Of a DNA stretch of 19,751 nt, positions 17,036-19,751 are shown piece after piece. Numbering within the stretch: the stretch's first letter is position 1; every line of letters begins with the position of its first letter. The translations under genes and the position numbers were made by a program. The stretch is from contig NW_003156742.1 of assembly GCF_000003605.2 (NCBI RefSeq), forward strand, positions 285,900 to 305,650, in the 5' to 3' direction. The stretch is from Saccoglossus kowalevskii. Lineage: Eukaryota > Hemichordata > Enteropneusta > Harrimaniidae. The notes beneath the pieces were generated by a model. It was not told where the DNA came from and did not search any database. It saw only the letters and a list, made by a program, of their open reading frames with translations.

Positions 17036-17668
17036 CTAATAGCCTTTCTGTGACACTATTCCAGCGCTATTCCAGTTTGGTGAAAGTAAGGGGGTTTGCG
17101 GCCTATTTCCTGTGTAGCCTATAGGCACCCCTTCCCTGATCCAAGTGAGTAATGTGTCCGTCAAATGTTGATTTGGGTGGTCATGAAGCAAGTTTCTCCA
17201 TGTTGCGTAGTTAAGTCGACATGCAGTTTTTGGATCTGATAATGGGATCTTTTCCACCACATCTCTTACATATGTGGGCTCGTTTACAGTTTTTTGCTTT
17301 ACAATCGTCAACATTGTACAAGAGGCATGTTTGCTTTTTCTTCTTTCCCTCCTCTTCTTTCGACGATGAGGGGGTATGTCCGCTGGAAAGGGACAGTCTT
17401 TTGCAAAGTGGTCAGTTTGTTTACACCGATGACATTCCTGGCGTGATTTTGCTGCCCCTGGATTGGTGAATGTTGTGATGTACAATTCGTGATCTAACTT
17501 GTTGTATGTGAAGTCACGTTGTGTAGCTAATTTGTGACGAAATTTAACATCATAGTTATATACACTAGCCCATTTAAACTTTGCATCACAGTTTTGAATT
17601 AGACGACGATAAGCAAGGAGAGCAGCTGCTAGTTCAGGTCGTTGTGCATATAGAATATTCTCTAACAC
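17036..17668 (-). pseudogene. gag C-terminus with zinc knuckle, fused to start of RT
   Basis: An open frame of 210 codons. Residues 1-75 include the YRRLIQNCDAKFKWASVYNYD and FRHKLA segment typical of DIRS-order gag. CHRCKQTDHFAKDC is a CCHC knuckle that binds nucleic acid, followed by the basic stretch RRKKRRERRKSK. From about residue 150 the sequence (CRLNYATWRNLLHDHPN, then IGYTG) belongs to the N-terminal extension of DIRS-order RT, so gag and RT are one polyprotein here. The frame ends because of an 11-base-offset duplication at 17056-17075; without it the frame would run on into the 17030 segment. It is in the same frame as 17744-18346. Confidence 0.75.
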
Positions 17669-17743
17669 ACCAAATGCAGTAAGCCAACGACGGAAACAGT
17701 TTATTGGGATTTTCTTGCACCTGGGTCGAAAACCAACTTCCGA

Positions 17744-18346
17744 TCATTTTAGTGATGCTTCAATTGTATCATCAGGTTCAACATGTGGCGAGTCACTGGG
17801 GTAAAGTAGGGCGAGATCAACATACTCACCATTTAGTATTTTCTTTTTGGTGGCCTCAGATATGCCATCAGATGGTGTCTTGAGTTGTATTGGCTCCAGC
17901 TTGTCTGTATAACAAATATATTTCTGTTCCGGTGCTGTAAGTGTGGGGTCAACTGTTGATGGCACGCCAGTTACAGGTTTTGGCTGGAACTTTTGTTGTA
18001 ATTGCGCGTATGGCATGTACACATGATCATTGTCGCCCAGTGATGAATCACTTGCATGAATACTCGTAGCTCGATGGCTCACCTTCATCATGAAGTCTTC
18101 TTAAAGTTTCAGCGATTTTTCCATGGCAAGTGTTAGTTTGTCAAGGCGCTGTTCAATATTTGTGAGCCTACAGTTCGTGTTCAGTGATCGTGTAAACACT
18201 GGTGTAAGCAACGGTATTTTTTCGTCGCCACCGCCAGACACCAGAGTTTTTATTTCTTGCATCACTTCAGTGACTTTATCGCCATTCTTGTTATCTCTGT
18301 ATTTTTGAAATGGAATTTGTCCCGGATAACGAAGATTGTAAGCCAT
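17744..18346 (-). pseudogene. gag N-terminal part of the Ngaro-like element
   Basis: The ATG at 18346 lies 32 bases inside repeat A1. One frame runs to 17744 with a single internal TAA at 18101-18103. The first part has a CRLTNIEQRLDKLTLAMEK helix, probably a coiled coil; the second part ends with KKKILNGEYVDLALLYP, a gag signature of DIRS-order elements. Between the TGA at 17744 and the next open segment at 17668, the better-looking reading is in another frame for about 20 codons, which suggests two compensating indels. Confidence 0.7.
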
Positions 18347-18377
18347 AACTGCGATGATAAACCACGCTTGTTTTTTG

Positions 18378-18496
18378 CTGACAACTCTAGAAACTTAAAG
18401 ATGGCGGTCAGCCCATGTGATCAACAATCTCAATGTATTGATTCTCAATGTTGAGGGCGCTGTAACATTAGAGCCGGCTAGCGCACTAAAGATTTT
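18378..18496 (-). repeat. Repeat A1, 119 bp, 5' end of the element
   Basis: It matches A2 except at three positions. It lies just upstream of gag and should carry the promoter; AAAGATGGCGG at 18397-18407 is a YY1-type motif also present in A2. Confidence 0.9.
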
Positions 18497-18970
18497 TAAT
18501 ACAAGTATTAAAAACACATTATTGCAATAGTAATAATTATAACAGATTATTACTACAGTAACTTTACAAGATATAGTTGATGTCAAAGTCCCTTCAGTCT
18601 TAAAATTACAATTGCCGACCATGATATTTATTCTATATTTTTTAAAGTTTTATTTATATGAATTTAATGCTTATTATTATTGAAAGAAACAAATGTATTT
18701 ATTGGGCAAGATATATTGCAATATGAAATACGTGCAGCAGTGTATTTTAAATTGCCTCAAATATTAATTCTGGTATTAATTTTGGTCAAAAAACATTTTT
18801 CCATAAATGAAGTCTCAAAAGTGACAGGGTAATTTGTTGGAGTACAATCTTATGATTATAATTACATAACTATTGCTAAAGCATGCTTTTCATCACCTCG
18901 TGTCTCGGATTTGATGATTGTGAGAAACTCTTGGTAACCTGGTGGGAGCTTGTGTAAATTGAAAGTTTAC
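18497..18970. other. AT-rich stretch, probably first intron of the minus-strand gene
   Basis: It follows the GTAAAC donor at 18970 of the exon at 18971-19075. No further exon of that gene was recognised. The retroelement begins at 18496 and would lie inside this intron if the gene continues left. Confidence 0.4.
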
Positions 18971-19075
18971 CTCGTCATTTAAGAGGCTTATAGTGTTCTC
19001 TCGAGGATTCAAACATCGTGGCAGTGCCGCAATGCTGCTCTGAGACTCCGCCATGCTCAAAATCATTATCGCCAT
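18971..19075 (-). CDS. First exon of an unknown gene, head to head with the SAP gene
   Basis: The ATG at 19075 or, with a better context (GAGCATGGCG), at 19054 opens a frame that runs to a GAG-GTAAAC donor at 18970, phase 0. The 35 codons include MAESQSSIAALPRCLNPREN and end in Asn-Asp-Glu. The peptide is polar and has no known motif. Evidence for coding is the start context, the donor, the divergent arrangement with a conserved-type exon, and a diverged copy near 4630-4677 that keeps the frame. The rest of the gene would lie to the left, beyond or around the retroelement, and was not identified. Confidence 0.45.
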
Positions 19076-19195
19076 GCTTAATTTCCAAACTCAAAATGAA
19101 TGGCTCCATCAGTGTTCAACAATAGGCCATCCCGTGACCTTTGCTTGACCCCGGATGTTTACATCCGGGTACTTTTGACGGTGTGGCAAAACAAA
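19076..19195. promoter_or_regulatory. Candidate bidirectional promoter with an ETS-type palindrome
   Basis: About 120 bp separate the two divergent ATGs. Near its right end CCCGGATGT and ACATCCGGG (19150-19158 and 19161-19169) form a perfect inverted repeat with a two-base centre. Each arm holds CCGGATGT, a good match to the ETS consensus CCGGAWGT. ETS (GABP-type) sites are typical of head-to-head promoters in animals. No TATA box is seen. An AATAGGCCAT stretch at 19120 is otherwise unremarkable. Confidence 0.5.
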
Positions 19196-19368
19196 ATGGG
19201 TGAACACAGCAATACATATGCTAATGTCGATCTCCTTGAAGAAGATATTCCAGGCGCAAAATTATTAGTTTCTGACCCAGCAGATGCAACTATCAAACAA
19301 CTAAGACGGTGGTTACAATGTAGACGTGGGGCAACTACATCGGGAAGAAAATCTGACTTAGTTAGGAG
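19196..19368 (+). CDS. First exon of a SAP-domain gene
   Basis: The ATG at 19196 (ACAAAATGG context) starts MGEHSNTYANVDLLEED, then IPGAKLLV, a short acidic link and IKQLRRWLQCR, ending GRKSDLVRR at a donor AGGAG-GTAATA (phase 2). The pattern of Leu-Lys/Arg-Trp-Leu followed by a basic turn and a Lys-Asp-Leu-Val helix is that of a SAP domain, a two-helix DNA-binding module. In invertebrates an exon like this often begins proteins with later SWIM or YqaJ-exonuclease parts; that is from memory and the rest lies outside the window. An upstream in-frame ATG at 19100 would add 32 residues crossing the ETS palindrome, so I prefer 19196. Confidence 0.6.
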
Positions 19369-19751
19369 GTAATAAATCACATCGCGTTGACTTTTAGTTG
19401 TCATCACATAGTACCCTTGTAGTTTAAATGTCTGTCGGTTGCTATGTTCACTATTTTATTCCCTGGTGAATAAAAACATTCCAAATATTGGGTATGTGAC
19501 TTTTTAAAATTAAAAATAACTGGCTGATTTTACTGGCGTAACTTACATCTTTAAAATTGTTCAATAGAAGTAAAGCTGTGCATCACAATTTATACTGTAG
19601 ACTTATTTCATTCTCAGAACATATTTTATATATAGGGAATATAAATACGAGTGTCTTAATAAAACCATTCGATTTTTGGTGTGTTCTTGTAAGTTGTATT
19701 TGGTATATTTTTGTAGCAAGCATTGTATAGTCTTCGAGACATCCTTGTCAA
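19369..19751. other. Putative first intron of the SAP gene
   Basis: It starts with GTAATAAATC. AT-rich; no second exon is recognised before the window ends. Confidence 0.45.

Larger units (their letters stand above)
14361..18496 (-). mobile_element. Ngaro-like tyrosine-recombinase retrotransposon, inactive
   Basis: Read on the minus strand: repeat A1 (18496-18378), gag with a CCHC knuckle, reverse transcriptase, RNase H, tyrosine recombinase, repeat B1 (14662-14645), repeat A2 (14637-14519), repeat B2 (14378-14361). A1-ORFs-B1-A2-B2 is the split-direct-repeat layout described for Ngaro and PAT elements of the DIRS order. No methyltransferase domain lies between RNase H and recombinase, which favours Ngaro over PAT or DIRS1. 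Such elements are thought to replicate through a circular intermediate inserted by the recombinase, without target-site duplication; none is seen. At 4.1 kb it is near the short end for the group. Stops, shifts and an RT deletion show it is dead. B repeats are recognised only through an 18-base core, so the element's left end is approximate. Confidence 0.8.

Noticed and set aside
14519-18496. LTR retrotransposon with 119-bp LTRs
   Set aside because: The recombinase replaces an integrase, no protease is seen, no target-site duplication, and the downstream B-A-B order fits split direct repeats better.
19159-19407. 82-codon minus ORF
   Set aside because: Antisense to the SAP exon, whose + frame has the clear motif, start and donor.
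1-19751. tRNA, rRNA or other structured RNA genes
   Set aside because: No TpsiC-like GGTTCGAATCC box, no cloverleaf and no rRNA stretch noticed; a tRNA or covariance-model scan would settle this.

Overview
This window reads as nuclear DNA of an invertebrate animal, probably marine. It is AT-rich and gene-sparse. Its coding pieces are joined by GT-AG introns with matching phase, and it carries a DIRS-order (Ngaro-like) tyrosine-recombinase retrotransposon, a THAP-domain DDE transposase-type gene, an RPA-like OB-fold gene and a SAP-domain exon. That mix is usual in molluscs, cnidarians, lancelets and similar animals; the phylum cannot be fixed from the sequence. There is no sign of bacterial or organellar organisation.

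Left third (1-7000, mainly + strand). A 34-bp minisatellite (about 26-297) opens the window. A diverged tandem duplication follows (1496-1733). A promoter-like block at 2265-2485 (four E-boxes, then three inverted CCAAT boxes) precedes a likely 5' UTR exon ending at 2649. With a 31-nt exon (5160-5190) this probably feeds the RPA-like exon at 5912-6937, which starts with ATG directly after a strong 3' splice site but carries stops and frameshifts. The 2.5-kb first intron holds old tandem repeats. One repeat unit is split by about 0.9 kb of foreign-looking sequence that contains the longest unexplained ORF here.

Middle (7300-13400, minus strand). A broken THAP/DDE gene resembling Kolobok-type transposases can be followed through six exons with consistent splice phases, from a THAP domain at 13403 to a final exon ending at 9111. 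One THAP zinc ligand is replaced, several frames are shifted, and the exon expected to carry the last catalytic residue is not visible. Three other exon-like open segments (10118-10327, 9568-9755, 7309-7497) lie on the same strand, two of them inside this gene; their identity is unknown.

Right third (14361-19751). A dead Ngaro-like element lies on the minus strand (18496 to 14361): a 119-bp repeat A1, then gag, RT, RNase H, tyrosine recombinase, a short B1 repeat, A2 and B2. It has lost part of the RT core but keeps all recombinase catalytic residues. At the right edge two first exons lie head to head about 120 bp apart around a perfect inverted repeat of ETS-type sites: a minus-strand exon (18971-19075) and a + strand SAP-domain exon (19196-19368). 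A diverged copy of the start of the minus-strand exon occurs 14 kb away at about 4630-4677.

Many lesions in the two cellular-type genes are one-base shifts, several of them in homopolymers, so assembly error must be separated from true decay. The substitution stops and large deletions in the retroelement look like real decay.
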